Shown here: positions 36,888-45,973 of the stretch, piece by piece
Layout: each line of letters opens with the position of its first letter
Position numbering within the stretch: position 1 is the first letter of the stretch
Source of the DNA: Mesorhizobium amorphae
GTDB lineage: Bacteria > Pseudomonadota > Alphaproteobacteria > Rhizobiales > Rhizobiaceae
DNA length: 64,000 nt
Assembly: GCF_014843845.1 (NCBI RefSeq)
Contig: NZ_JHQS01000008.1
Coordinates: 62,001 to 126,000, forward strand
Reading direction: 5' to 3'
Notes under the pieces: generated by a model
The model's input: only the letters and a program-made list of their open reading frames with translations
Database searches by the model: none
Told to the model about the DNA's origin: nothing
Program-made: the position numbers and the translations under genes

Positions 36888-38480
36888 TTACGCTGCCTTG
36901 TCGCGCACCTGATAATCCTTCACCGCGGCAAACCGGATCGCCTTCCAGCGCTCGGCTTCGTAGTTGAGCGAGAAGGCGTGCTGGGCCAAAAACACCGGGT
37001 CGTTGTCGAGATCGCGAGCGATGTCGCCGCGATGCGCCTCGATGAAACGCTGGACCTCGGCCTTGTCGTCGGACGATATCCAGCGGCAGACGGAAAAGCG
37101 CGACATCTCGAAATCGACGGGCAGCGTGTATTCGAAGTTCAGCCGTTCCTTCAGCACGTCGAGCTGCAGCGCGCCGACGACGCCGACGATGGCCGGTGAG
37201 CCGTCCTCCGGTGAAAACAGCTGCACGACGCCTTCTTCGGCCATCTGGTGCAGCGCTTCCTTGAGCTTCTTGGCCTTCATCGCGTCGCCGAGGCGAACGC
37301 GGCGCAGGATTTCCGGAGCGAAATTAGGCACGCCGCGGAACAGGATCTCCTCGCCCTCGGTCAGTGTATCGCCGATGCGCAGCGTGCCATGGTTGGGAAT
37401 GCCGACGACGTCGCCGGCAAAAGCCTCGTCGGCGGTGACGCGCGTGCGGGCGAAGAAGAATTGCGGCGCCGACAGGCTCATCGGCTTGCCGGTACGCACC
37501 AGTCTGGCCTTCATGCCGCGCTCAAGCTTGCCCGAGCAGACGCGCACGAAAGCGATGCGGTCGCGGTGGTTCGGGTCCATGTTGGCCTGGATCTTGAAGA
37601 CGAAGGAGGTCATCTTGTCCTCGGTCGCCTCGACCTTGCGGCTGTCGGCCTCCTGGGCGCGCGGCGGCGGCCCGAAGGCGCCAAGCGCCTCGATCAGGTC
37701 GCGCACGCCGTAGTTGCGCAGCGCCGAGCCGAAATAGACCGGCGTCAGATGGCCCTCGCGGAAAGCATCGATGTCGAGCGGGCGGCAGGCTTCGCGCGCC
37801 AGTTCCAGTTCCTCGATGAAGGCCTCGCGCTCATTGTCCGGCAACAGACCGGCGACGCGGTTGGAATCGGGACCGTTGACCGGCGTGCGCTCCTTCTCCT
37901 CGTCGCCCCTGCGCACGGCATTCAGCGCCAAATGATAGGTACCGGAAAAAGTCTTGCCGCGGCCGATCGGCCAGGTGATCGGGGCGGTATCCAGCGCCAG
38001 CTTCTGCTCGATTTCGTCGAGGATCTCGAACGGATCGCGGCTTTCGCGGTCCATCTTGTTGACGAAGGTGATGATCGGGATGTCGCGCAGCCGGCAGACC
38101 TCGAACAGTTTCAGCGTGCGCGGTTCGATGCCCTTGGCGGCATCGATGACCATGACGGCGCTGTCCACCGCCGACAGGGTGCGGTAGGTGTCGTCGGCGA
38201 AATCCTCGTGGCCGGGCGTATCCAAGAGGTTGAAGACATTGTCCTCATATTCGAAGGTCATCACCGAGGTGACGACCGAAATGCCGCGCTCGCGCTCGAT
38301 CTTCATCCAGTCGGACCGGGTCTGGATGCGGTCCTTCTTGGCCTTGACCTCGCCGGCAAGCTGAATGGCGCCGCCGAACAGCAGCAGCTTTTCGGTGAGC
38401 GTGGTCTTGCCGGCGTCGGGGTGGGCGATGATCGCGAAAGTGCGGCGGCGCGATACCGCCTGTTCGATGTCTTCAGCCAA
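36888..38480 (-). CDS. prfC: Peptide chain release factor 3
   Basis: 530 aa translational GTPase that recycles RF1/RF2. G-motifs are visible: AHPDAGKTTLTEKLL (G1), DTPGHEDFADDTYRTL (G3) and FVNKMDRESRDPFEILDEIE (G4, key NKMD). Domains II and III follow (SRFSVCRWISSDD). The start appears to be TTG at 38480; no ATG gives the full conserved N-terminus. It converges on the ydc-like operon and is divergent from the oxidoreductase gene. Confidence 0.95.
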   Translation of the reverse strand: MAEDIEQAVSRRRTFAIIAHPDAGKTTLTEKLLLFGGAIQLAGEVKAKKDRIQTRSDWMKIERERGISVVTSVMTFEYEDNVFNLLDTPGHEDFADDTYRTLSAVDSAVMVIDAAKGIEPRTLKLFEVCRLRDIPIITFVNKMDRESRDPFEILDEIEQKLALDTAPITWPIGRGKTFSGTYHLALNAVRRGDEEKERTPVNGPDSNRVAGLLPDNEREAFIEELELAREACRPLDIDAFREGHLTPVYFGSALRNYGVRDLIEALGAFGPPPRAQEADSRKVEATEDKMTSFVFKIQANMDPNHRDRIAFVRVCSGKLERGMKARLVRTGKPMSLSAPQFFFARTRVTADEAFAGDVVGIPNHGTLRIGDTLTEGEEILFRGVPNFAPEILRRVRLGDAMKAKKLKEALHQMAEEGVVQLFSPEDGSPAIVGVVGALQLDVLKERLNFEYTLPVDFEMSRFSVCRWISSDDKAEVQRFIEAHRGDIARDLDNDPVFLAQHAFSLNYEAERWKAIRFAAVKDYQVRDKAA

Positions 38481-38610
38481 TTTTTGGAATCCTGTCTGTG
38501 GCGCGGGCTTCTAGCAGCGCTTTCCCGGCCTGTCGACGGTTTTGGGCGGATGGGCCCCGACCGCGCTTGAGCTTGGACCGCCGCAATGGCATCAGGGAGC
38601 TCAATTCGGA

Positions 38611-39696
38611 GTGAGTTCAGCATTGAGCAAAGCGAAGGAAGTCATCGTCATCGGCGCCGGCATCATCGGCGCCTCCATCGCCTGGCATCTGGCCAAGGCC
38701 GGAGCGCGGGTGACGGTGATCGCAGATAGCGGCGCCGGCGGTGTCGCGACACCGAATTCCTTTGCCTGGATCAATGCCAGTTGGGGCAATCCGGAGATCT
38801 ATTTCCGGCTGCGCACCTTCGCGATGGCCGAATGGACGCGGCTGGCAAGGGACCTGCCCGGCCTGCCGCTGGCCTGGTGCGGCAGCCTGTGCTGGGACAT
38901 GCCGGTGGACAGGCTGGAAGCGCATGCCGCCGAGCATTCGTCCTGGGGCTATGGCGTCGAGCGTATCGGCCGCGAACAAGCGGCGCGCATCGAACCCAAT
39001 CTCGTAGAGCCTCCCGACTTCGCCCTCCATGTCGCCGAGGAAGGCGTGGCCGAACCGGTCGCCACCGCGAAAGCGCTGCTGGCCGATGCCGAACGGCGCG
39101 GCGCGAGAATGATGGTCGGAGCCGTCACCGCCCTGGTGCACAGCAATGGCAAGGTCACCGGCGTGGCGATTTCGGGGCAACGGATTGCCGCGGACGAGGT
39201 GGTGATCGCTGCCGGCGCCGGTGCTCCGGCCATCGCCGCGACGACCGGGATCAACCTGCCGATCGAAACGCCGGCCGGCCTGATCGCCCACTCGCGCCCG
39301 TACAAAAAGCTGCTCAACGGCCTGGTGATGGGCGAGCCGCTGCATATGCGCCAGACGCTGGAGGGCCGCATCATTGCCGGATCCGATTTCGGCGGCGGCG
39401 ATCCCGGCATGGACCCCGAAGCCACCGCGCGGGATCTGTTCACGACGGCGAAGAGCATGCTGCGCGGTGCCGACGGGCTGGAGCTGGATTTTCACACGAT
39501 CGGTTACCGGCCAACGCCCATCGACGGTTTTCCAATCATCGGCCGCGCCGACGGCGTCGCCGGCCTCTACGTCGCGGTCATGCATTCCGGCATCACGCTG
39601 GCGCCGGCTGTCGGTCTGTTTGCCACCCGCGAAATCCTCGACGGCGAGCGTGATCCGCTGCTTGCGCCCTATGGGCTTGGCCGCTTCGCTCAATAG
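38611..39696 (+). CDS. FAD-dependent oxidoreductase (DAO family)
   Basis: About 361 aa from GTG 38611; TTG 38626 is an alternative, and the frame is open further upstream. The FAD Rossmann motif is VIVIGAGIIGASIAWHLAKAGARVTVI (key GAGIIGAS), and the C-terminal half carries GYRPTPIDGFPIIGRADGVAGLYVAVMHSGITLAPAVG, typical of glycine/D-amino-acid oxidases. It probably deaminates or demethylates an amino acid. The stop overlaps the convergent amidase stop by 7 bp. Substrate unknown. Confidence 0.87.
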   Translation: MSSALSKAKEVIVIGAGIIGASIAWHLAKAGARVTVIADSGAGGVATPNSFAWINASWGNPEIYFRLRTFAMAEWTRLARDLPGLPLAWCGSLCWDMPVDRLEAHAAEHSSWGYGVERIGREQAARIEPNLVEPPDFALHVAEEGVAEPVATAKALLADAERRGARMMVGAVTALVHSNGKVTGVAISGQRIAADEVVIAAGAGAPAIAATTGINLPIETPAGLIAHSRPYKKLLNGLVMGEPLHMRQTLEGRIIAGSDFGGGDPGMDPEATARDLFTTAKSMLRGADGLELDFHTIGYRPTPIDGFPIIGRADGVAGLYVAVMHSGITLAPAVGLFATREILDGERDPLLAPYGLGRFAQ

Positions 39697-41063
39697 CCCG
39701 GCGGGCGGCGAAAGCCGCCGGTGAGCGGTTCGATTGCCTTGGCGATGCCGAGCAGCCGCGATTCCGACCAGCGCTTGCCGACTAGCTGCAGGCCGATGGG
39801 CAAGCCATTGCTGTCCTGTCCGCAGGGCATCGACAGTGCCGGATGGCCGGAATAGTTGAAGACCGCGCCATAGGCGGGCAGGATCCAGTAGCTTTGCTGC
39901 TTGCCATCCACATTGATCGGCGTTCCCGGTTCGCAATGCGGAAACGCCGTGCACATCGCGACCGGGCACAGCAAGGCATCGCAGTCCACGAAGAAGCGGT
40001 CCCAGGCGAGGATCGAGCGGTCGCGGCGGGCGAGCGCCTCGAACCAGCGGGAGACAGTCGAAGGCTGCTCGGGCGATTCCGGCTGCGCTGCCTCCAGCAT
40101 CATGCCGATCAGTTCGCCGCCCTGTTCCAGATCGTCGTGCAGGTCGAGCTTAGGCAGTTTGGCTTCTTCGACGGTGGCACCCTCGCCCTGCAACTGGCGG
40201 GCAAGGTTTTCGACGGTAGCGCTGATCTCGCCGGCCACCGGAAAGCCGGGAAAGGTAGCCGCGATGGCGATGCGCAGCGATTTGAGGTTGAGCGTCTCCA
40301 TGGGCTCGACCGGCACCGGCGCGAGGTCGGTGTCGCTTCCGTCCGGTCCGGCGATGATCTGGTGGATCAAAGCCAGGTCCTCGACGGTCCGCGCCAGCGG
40401 GCCGAGACAAGACATCAGCCGCACGCTGCGCGCAGCGCCGCCGGGATCGGGAAAGGCGCCGGCCAGCGAGATTCGATGCTCGGTCGGCTTCAGGCCGTAG
40501 ACGCCGCAGAAGCTGGCAGGCAGGCGGATCGAATCCTGCATGTCGGTGCCGACCTCGAACGGCGTCATGCCCGTTGCGACCGCCGCGGCCGCGCCGCCGC
40601 TGGAGCCGCCGGCGGTACGGTCGAGGTTCCACGGGTTGCCGGTGCGGCCGAACAGCGGATTGTCCGACTGCCAATCACCCAGCATCGTCGCGACATTGGT
40701 CTTGCCGACAAGAACGCCACCAGCTGTCTTAAGCCGCACAACGACTGGGCTGTCCGCCTTCGCCGTGTAGTCGGCGAAAGGCGGGAAGCCGACCGTGGTC
40801 TTCATGCCTGCCGTTTCGTGCATGTCCTTCAGCGTGAAGGGCACGCCATGCAACGGGCCGAGGGCGTCGCCGCGCGCCAATACTGCGTCGGCCTCTTTCG
40901 CACGCTCGCGGGCCCCTTCCCTGTCAAGAATGACGACCGCGTTGACCGCTCCGTTGTGCCGGTCGATCTGCGCCAGATGCACCTCCAGCGCTTCGACGGC
41001 GGAGATATTTCGTGCGGCGATCGCGGCAGCGAGTTTGATGGTGGAGGAAAAGGCGAGGTCCAT
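39690..41063 (-). CDS. Amidase-signature family protein
   Basis: 457 aa, GatA/amidase fold. The Ser-cis-Ser-Lys triad can be placed: Lys79 in PFTLKD, Ser154 in TAGGSSGG and the nucleophile Ser178 in GTDMQDSIRLPA. The usual sequence before the nucleophile is GGS; here it is QDS, so the oxyanion-loop glycines are replaced. The rest of the signature (SFCGVYGLKPT) is intact. No gatB/gatC lies nearby, so this is a stand-alone amidase of unknown substrate. Confidence 0.88.
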   Translation of the reverse strand: MDLAFSSTIKLAAAIAARNISAVEALEVHLAQIDRHNGAVNAVVILDREGARERAKEADAVLARGDALGPLHGVPFTLKDMHETAGMKTTVGFPPFADYTAKADSPVVVRLKTAGGVLVGKTNVATMLGDWQSDNPLFGRTGNPWNLDRTAGGSSGGAAAAVATGMTPFEVGTDMQDSIRLPASFCGVYGLKPTEHRISLAGAFPDPGGAARSVRLMSCLGPLARTVEDLALIHQIIAGPDGSDTDLAPVPVEPMETLNLKSLRIAIAATFPGFPVAGEISATVENLARQLQGEGATVEEAKLPKLDLHDDLEQGGELIGMMLEAAQPESPEQPSTVSRWFEALARRDRSILAWDRFFVDCDALLCPVAMCTAFPHCEPGTPINVDGKQQSYWILPAYGAVFNYSGHPALSMPCGQDSNGLPIGLQLVGKRWSESRLLGIAKAIEPLTGGFRRPPGY

Positions 41064-41240
41064 GACAATACTCCGGCTGGCGGCCGCGCTTGTCCATCAA
41101 GATGGCGGGCTGCGGCTCGGCTTCAAGCGAAGTTCAGCATGGGAGGGCGTTGTGGCGCTTGATTGGTATTGCGCTGGATCCGTCGAGGTCGACGCGCTAC
41201 GGCGCCCCCCCTGTCCTGCGGGCGTGGCGGCAATTTGCAA

Positions 41241-42041
41241 TTAGACGACGAGTGCCAGCTTGGCCGACGCGGGCGCGAAGGCACGAATGGCCATGCCATC
41301 GCTGCCGATGGTGACGAAGCTCGATGGCGGGATCGCCTGCCAGTCGCCGCCGTCGCGGTCGAAGGGCTCCGACACGATGCAGCGGCCGCCACCATTGCGG
41401 AAGATGGAGGTGTAGAGCGTCGGCGCGTGGACGTCGGTCGCGTAGCGCACGGCGTAGAGCGCCTGCCCATCCGAAAAAGCGGCGGTGAGCCTCAAAGCCG
41501 GCTCAAGACCGGCGCGGCGGGAGGCTTCGATGACGCGGCTGGTGGCACGCGACACTGCCCCTTGCGGATCCGCCGAAAGACCCTCGTCGATCATCAAGAG
41601 AAAAAAGAGTTCGGAATCGGTGGTGCCCTCGCGCTGGTCGAAAACGGCGTCGGAGAGCGAATTCTCCAGCGCGCGGCGAATCTTTTCGAAGCCGCCGATC
41701 TGGCCGTTGTGCATGAACGACCAGTTGCCGGAGATGAACGGGTGGCAATTCATGCGGCTGGTGGCGCCGCCCGTCGAGGCGCGCACATGGGCGAGGAACA
41801 GGCCGGATTTGATCTGCCGGCACAGGCTCTTCAGGTTGGGATCCGACCAGGCCGGCAGGATGTCGCGGTAGAGGCCGGGCTCCGGCCGGTCGCCATACCA
41901 GGCGAGACCAAAACCGTCGCCATTGGTCGGCGACTTGGCTTCCTGGGCGCAGTGGCTCTGGGCGATCAGCGAGTGGCAGGGCGCCGTGACGATGTCTTCG
42001 AGGAAGACCGCTTCACCAAGATAGGCCGCCCACCGGCACAT
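41241..42041 (-). CDS. Class II glutamine amidotransferase (YafJ-like)
   Basis: 266 aa Ntn-hydrolase. Cys2 (MCRWAAYLG) would be the catalytic nucleophile after Met removal, and GATase II residues NGDGFGLAWYG, LAHVRAST and HNGQIGGF are present. Unlike PurF or GltB it has no synthase domain, which places it with YafJ/EgtC-like proteins of mostly unknown partner. It is 15 bp downstream of the DUF6356-type gene and probably cotranscribed with it. Confidence 0.87.
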   Translation of the reverse strand: MCRWAAYLGEAVFLEDIVTAPCHSLIAQSHCAQEAKSPTNGDGFGLAWYGDRPEPGLYRDILPAWSDPNLKSLCRQIKSGLFLAHVRASTGGATSRMNCHPFISGNWSFMHNGQIGGFEKIRRALENSLSDAVFDQREGTTDSELFFLLMIDEGLSADPQGAVSRATSRVIEASRRAGLEPALRLTAAFSDGQALYAVRYATDVHAPTLYTSIFRNGGGRCIVSEPFDRDGGDWQAIPPSSFVTIGSDGMAIRAFAPASAKLALVV

Positions 42042-42056
42042 CGCTTCTACCGTCCG

Positions 42057-42308
42057 TTATGCGCGATCCATCAGAGCCGCCGGCTCCTTGGTCGCGTGCG
42101 AGCCTCTGTTGTGCGTCCGCTCGTAGAGTTCGCGGACGATTCGGCTTGCCGTAGTCTCGAACAGAAACGGCAAGAAAGCGTGAACGAGCGCGGCACCCGC
42201 AGCCATCGACAGGCGCGAGCAGAACCACGCGGCGAAGGCCATATGGCTGAAATAGCTCTCGCCGACCTTGGCCGGGTGCGAGGTGAAGAGCTTCGAAAGC
42301 TGCGTCAT
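42057..42308 (-). CDS. DUF6356-type small membrane protein
   Basis: 83 aa. HPAKVGESYFSHMAFAAWF is followed by a hydrophobic segment (MAAGAALVHAFLPFLFETTASRIV), which I recognise from a small alphaproteobacterial family (DUF6356) with one membrane helix and no known role. It is probably the first gene of an operon with the glutamine amidotransferase; GGAGGATC precedes the ATG. It is divergent from the Lrp-type gene. Confidence 0.75.
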   Translation of the reverse strand: MTQLSKLFTSHPAKVGESYFSHMAFAAWFCSRLSMAAGAALVHAFLPFLFETTASRIVRELYERTHNRGSHATKEPAALMDRA

Positions 42309-42403
42309 GGTGATCCTCCTGCCGGGATAAGCCCCGATGCTGGGTATCCTGCCACGGGCCGAAGGTTCAATGGTCTCAATTTGTCCTTGTCATGACCTAC
42401 AAT

Positions 42404-42421
42404 TTGGGACATTCATCCCAA
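42404..42421 (+). promoter_or_regulatory. Candidate autoregulatory operator at the lrp-type start
   Basis: Dyad TTGGGA - 6 nt - TCCCAA ends one base before the ATG at 42423, with a CAATTTG direct repeat at 42378 and 42400. The location would let the regulator block its own gene and affect the divergent operon. Confidence 0.45.
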
Positions 42422-42422
42422 T

Positions 42423-42893
42423 ATGTCGCAGGAAATCGACGAAATAGACCGAAGATTGCTGGCCGAGCTGCAACGTGACGGCACGCTGTCGGTCGACCAG
42501 CTCTCGGAAAGAGTGTCGCTGTCGCGCAATGCCTGCTGGCGACGGGTCAAACGGCTGGAAGAGGACGGCGTCATCACCGGGCGAGTGGCGCTGGTCGATG
42601 CCGACAGGGTTGGACTCGGGCTATCGGTGTTCATCCTGATCCGCACCTCCAACCACGATCCCGACTGGCTGCACAAATTCCGGGCCGCGGTGACCGGCTT
42701 TCCCGAGATCACCGGCGTCTACCGCATGTCCGGCGATCTCGACTACGTGCTGCGCGCCCGAGTCGCCGACGTGAAGGCCTATGATCGGCTCTACCAGCGG
42801 CTGATCGCCAAGGTGCCGCTGTCCGACGTCTCGGCCTCTTTCGTCATGGAAGAGATCAAGGAAACGACGGTCGTGCCTGTGGAACTGCGCTGA
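42423..42893 (+). CDS. Lrp/AsnC-family transcriptional regulator
   Basis: 156 aa. The AsnC-type winged helix (IDEIDRRLLAELQRDGTLSVDQL, then LSRNACWRRVKRLEEDGVI) is followed by an RAM/ACT-like ligand-binding domain (GDLDYVLRARVADVKAYDRLYQRLI). Such regulators sense amino acids. It is divergent from the small membrane protein and amidotransferase genes, which are possible targets. Confidence 0.92.
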   Translation: MSQEIDEIDRRLLAELQRDGTLSVDQLSERVSLSRNACWRRVKRLEEDGVITGRVALVDADRVGLGLSVFILIRTSNHDPDWLHKFRAAVTGFPEITGVYRMSGDLDYVLRARVADVKAYDRLYQRLIAKVPLSDVSASFVMEEIKETTVVPVELR

Positions 42894-42977
42894 ACCGGAA
42901 CCGTCACAAAAGAAAGGAGTTGATAGCCTTGCGGCCGAGTTGACCGAATCGGGATTCGTGCCGATAGGAATGGCTTT

Positions 42978-43463
42978 ATGCGCGCAGCCCTTTATCCCAC
43001 TTCCGTCATCGGCCCCTCCGTCGGTTTCGTCAGGTTACCCCATGGCGAAGGCCTGCCGCTTCCAGCCTATGAAAGCGCGGGCGCAGCCGGCATGGATCTG
43101 CGCGCTGCGGTGCCGGACGACCGTCCGTTGCTGATCCTGCCCGGAAAACGCGCTTTGGTGCCGACCGGGCTGATCCTGGAAATTCCGGAGGGCATGGAAG
43201 GCCAGGTTCGGCCACGTTCGGGCCTTGCCTTCAAGCATGGACTTACTGTCCTCAATTCACCGGGCACGGTCGACAGCGACTATCGCGGCGAGGTGAAGGT
43301 GCTGCTGATCAACCTCGGCGACGAGGACTTTGCCGTGACGCGCGGCATGCGGATCGCCCAGATCGTCTTTGCGGCGGTGACCCAGGTGGCGATCGAGGAG
43401 CGCTCGCTCGCCGGCGGTACAGCGCGCGGCTCTGGCGGATTCGGATCGACCGGCACCGCTTAA
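42978..43463 (+). CDS. dut: dUTP diphosphatase
   Basis: 161 aa homotrimeric dUTPase that hydrolyses dUTP to dUMP. All five motifs are recognisable, including [41 protein letters not shown] and the C-terminal [10 protein letters not shown] arm. The stop overlaps the start of the HAD gene (TAATG), so the two are coupled. Confidence 0.96.
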   Translation: MRAALYPTSVIGPSVGFVRLPHGEGLPLPAYESAGAAGMDLRAAVPDDRPLLILPGKRALVPTGLILEIPEGMEGQVRPRSGLAFKHGLTVLNSPGTVDSDYRGEVKVLLINLGDEDFAVTRGMRIAQIVFAAVTQVAIEERSLAGGTARGSGGFGSTGTA

Positions 43464-44119
43464 TGGGAACACCTAAACTCGTCATTTTCGACTGCGACGG
43501 GATCTTGGTCGATACCGAGAACCTTGCCAATCAGCGCCTCGCCGAATGGCTGAGCGCCGCCGGTTTCACAACCACGCTCGAATACTGCCGCAAGCATTTC
43601 TCCGGCCGCAGCATGGTCTCGGTGCAGCAGGAGGTCGAGGCGACCGGCGTGAGCCTCGGCGCCGATTTCGTCGAGCGCTGGAATGCAGGCTTGCCGGACC
43701 TGTTCGCGCATGGTGTCGAGGCGATCCCTTATGTGCGCGAATTCATCGAGAAAGTGCGGGCGGCCGGCATCGACTACTGCGTCGCCTCTTCGGCGCGGGT
43801 GTCGAAGATGCATATCACGCTTGGCCAGACCGGGCTGCTGCCGCTGTTCGAGCACGCCATGTTCTCTTCGACCATGGTCGGGCGCGGCAAGCCGTTCCCG
43901 GACCTGTTCCTCCATGCCGCGAAGACGATGGGCTTCGCGCCCGCCGACTGCATCGTCATCGAGGACAGCGTCGCCGGGACCGAGGCCGGCATAGCCGCAG
44001 GCATGCGCGTTTTTTCCTATCACGCCGATCCGTATTCCGATCCCGACGGCTTGGCCGAGGCCGGCGGCATCCTGTTCGACGACATGCGCGAACTGGCCGG
44101 CCTGGTGCCGATCCACTGA
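43463..44119 (+). CDS. HAD-superfamily phosphatase (subfamily IA)
   Basis: 218 aa. Motif I is IFDCDGILVDTE, motif II VASSARVSK, motif III a Lys in GRGKPFPD, and motif IV VIEDSVAGTEAG. The cap is helical, so phosphoglycolate phosphatase- or beta-phosphoglucomutase-like. The real substrate is a small phosphorylated compound that cannot be named from sequence. Coupled to dut. Confidence 0.88.
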   Translation: MGTPKLVIFDCDGILVDTENLANQRLAEWLSAAGFTTTLEYCRKHFSGRSMVSVQQEVEATGVSLGADFVERWNAGLPDLFAHGVEAIPYVREFIEKVRAAGIDYCVASSARVSKMHITLGQTGLLPLFEHAMFSSTMVGRGKPFPDLFLHAAKTMGFAPADCIVIEDSVAGTEAGIAAGMRVFSYHADPYSDPDGLAEAGGILFDDMRELAGLVPIH

Positions 44120-44197
44120 GCTGATTTCGGCCAGCGGACCTTGCTGTATGCCTCGTTTGTCCGTGCTAGCTTGATGCCCGCCAGCCCGGGGCCACGC

Positions 44198-45049
44198 ATG
44201 AACCTTTTGCTTCGCTTTGTCCTTTTCTGCCTGTTGCTGCCTTGCCTTGGGGCGACGGCGGGTGCGCAAGGCGTCAGCTTTCCCGATCTGGATACTGCCC
44301 TGCCCGGCCAGCAGGATGTCACCTATCTCGACCTTGCCAGAATGGTCATTCCGGATGTGAAGAGAGGTACGGACGGCTTTTATGGCGGCACCTTGCCGAT
44401 CGATATGCGCCACATCGAGGGTCCGGATAGCGGTGGCTCGCCGCCGCCGACATCGAGCCTCCCCAACGCCGCCGTGCTCGACATCAAGACCGGCGGCAAG
44501 GACCGGCTGACGATGCTGTTCGACCTCGGCGACTCTCCCGACAGCGCCGAAGGCTTTGCGGTGCTGGCACTCTACGATCTCAGCGGCAAACCGAAACTGC
44601 TCGACGCCGTCAATGTCGCCGTCGACAGGAGCAGCTATTTCCGTGAACCGAACAGACTTTCGCTTGGCGCCGGCGACGATGCCGTCGTCACCATGAGCAC
44701 GCATTTCAACTCGAACCAGGGCTATGTTGGCACAGCACTGATCATGGTCCGCGACGACCGCTTCCAGCTGATCGACATGATCTACACGTTCGATGAAAAT
44801 GTCTGCGCCTACAGGCGCACGCAACACCTGGCGTTTCAGACAAGTGGCGACAATCAACCCTATGCGGCGATCAAGGTGACGGTCACCGACGCCACCGTGC
44901 CCGGCGAGGAGGATTGCGGGGAAGCTCGGTCGGAGGCTTCCTCGCACGATATCTCGGTCACCTATAACTGGGACAAGGTGGTGTCGCGCTACGTGAAGGA
45001 CTCCGACGCGTTCGAGCGTTTGTCAGCAGAGAACGCCAAACGCTTCTGA
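44198..45049 (+). CDS. Secreted hypothetical protein (283 aa)
   Basis: An N-terminal signal peptide MNLLLRFVLFCLLLPCLGATAGAQ predicts export. The rest is a soluble, beta-rich, acidic domain with a low-complexity GGSPPPTSS turn, two late cysteines (NVCAYR and EEDCGEA) and no motif I recognise. ATG 44198 gives a clean signal peptide; an upstream in-frame ATG at 44174 is less likely. It may belong to a rhizobial family of periplasmic proteins; function unknown. Confidence 0.7.
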   Translation: MNLLLRFVLFCLLLPCLGATAGAQGVSFPDLDTALPGQQDVTYLDLARMVIPDVKRGTDGFYGGTLPIDMRHIEGPDSGGSPPPTSSLPNAAVLDIKTGGKDRLTMLFDLGDSPDSAEGFAVLALYDLSGKPKLLDAVNVAVDRSSYFREPNRLSLGAGDDAVVTMSTHFNSNQGYVGTALIMVRDDRFQLIDMIYTFDENVCAYRRTQHLAFQTSGDNQPYAAIKVTVTDATVPGEEDCGEARSEASSHDISVTYNWDKVVSRYVKDSDAFERLSAENAKRF

Positions 45050-45128
45050 CCCAAACGCATTCGTTTGCCCGGCGGAAACCGGCACGATAGACTCCGCATC
45101 ACAATTCCGTATCTGAAGGAAACTCTTC

Positions 45129-45932
45129 ATGGACAAGGGCAAGATCTTTCGCGACCTGCATGCCTCGACCTTCGTCATGCCCAACCCCTGGGATGTCGGC
45201 ACGACGAAGCTTCTCGCCTCGTTCGGCTTCAACGCGCTGGCGACGACCAGCGCCGGCTTTGCCTTCTCGCGTGGCCTGCCTGACGGCGCGGTGACGTTCG
45301 ACGCCATGATCCACCATTGCCGCGAGGTGACAGCGGCGACCAGCCTGCCGGTCTCGGCCGATCTCGAGCGCGGCAAGGGCGACAGCGCCGAGCGTGCCGC
45401 CGAAACCATCTTCGCGGCCGAAGCCGCCGGCCTTGCCGGCTGCTCGATCGAGGACCACACCGGCGATCCCGACAAACCGATCTACGATTTTTCGCATGCG
45501 GTCGAGCGCGTCGCAGCAGCGGTCGAGGCGGCGCGGGCGCTGAAGCGCGATTTCGTCTTCACGGCGCGGGCCGAGAATTTCCTGTGGGGCCGGAACGACA
45601 TCGACGACACGATCAAGCGGCTGCAGGCTTTCGAGAAAGCCGGCGCCGACGTGCTCTACGCGCCCGGCCTCGGCGATATCGAGACGGTGCGCACCGTGTG
45701 CTCGGCGGTGAGCAAGCCGATCAATGTCATGGCGCGGCCGGGCTTCACCGTCGCCGACCTTGCCCAGGCAGGCGTCAAGCGGATCTCGCTCGGGCCGTGG
45801 CTGACCAATTTCGCCTTCGGCATGTTGGAGACGGCGGCGCGCGAGATCCAGGAGGAAGGCACTTTCGGCTTCACCCGATCCGCCATGCCGTTCGGCAAGC
45901 TGCAGACGCTGTTTGGCAAGTCCGGCGAATGA
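45129..45932 (+). CDS. Isocitrate lyase/PEP mutase-family protein
   Basis: 267 aa TIM barrel. The core sequence GCSIEDHTGDPDKPIYDF, SADLERGKGD and the catalytic-loop ARAENFLWGRNDIDDTI match the ICL/PEPM superfamily (oxaloacetate decarboxylase or 2-methylisocitrate-lyase-like branch). The typical ICL KKCGH cysteine loop is not present, so it is not a canonical isocitrate lyase. Ribosome-binding site AAGGAAAC. Reaction unresolved. Confidence 0.85.
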   Translation: MDKGKIFRDLHASTFVMPNPWDVGTTKLLASFGFNALATTSAGFAFSRGLPDGAVTFDAMIHHCREVTAATSLPVSADLERGKGDSAERAAETIFAAEAAGLAGCSIEDHTGDPDKPIYDFSHAVERVAAAVEAARALKRDFVFTARAENFLWGRNDIDDTIKRLQAFEKAGADVLYAPGLGDIETVRTVCSAVSKPINVMARPGFTVADLAQAGVKRISLGPWLTNFAFGMLETAAREIQEEGTFGFTRSAMPFGKLQTLFGKSGE

Positions 45933-45973
45933 CGCCTACCGTCGTCGACGTGGCGGCGAGCCGCTGAGGATAT

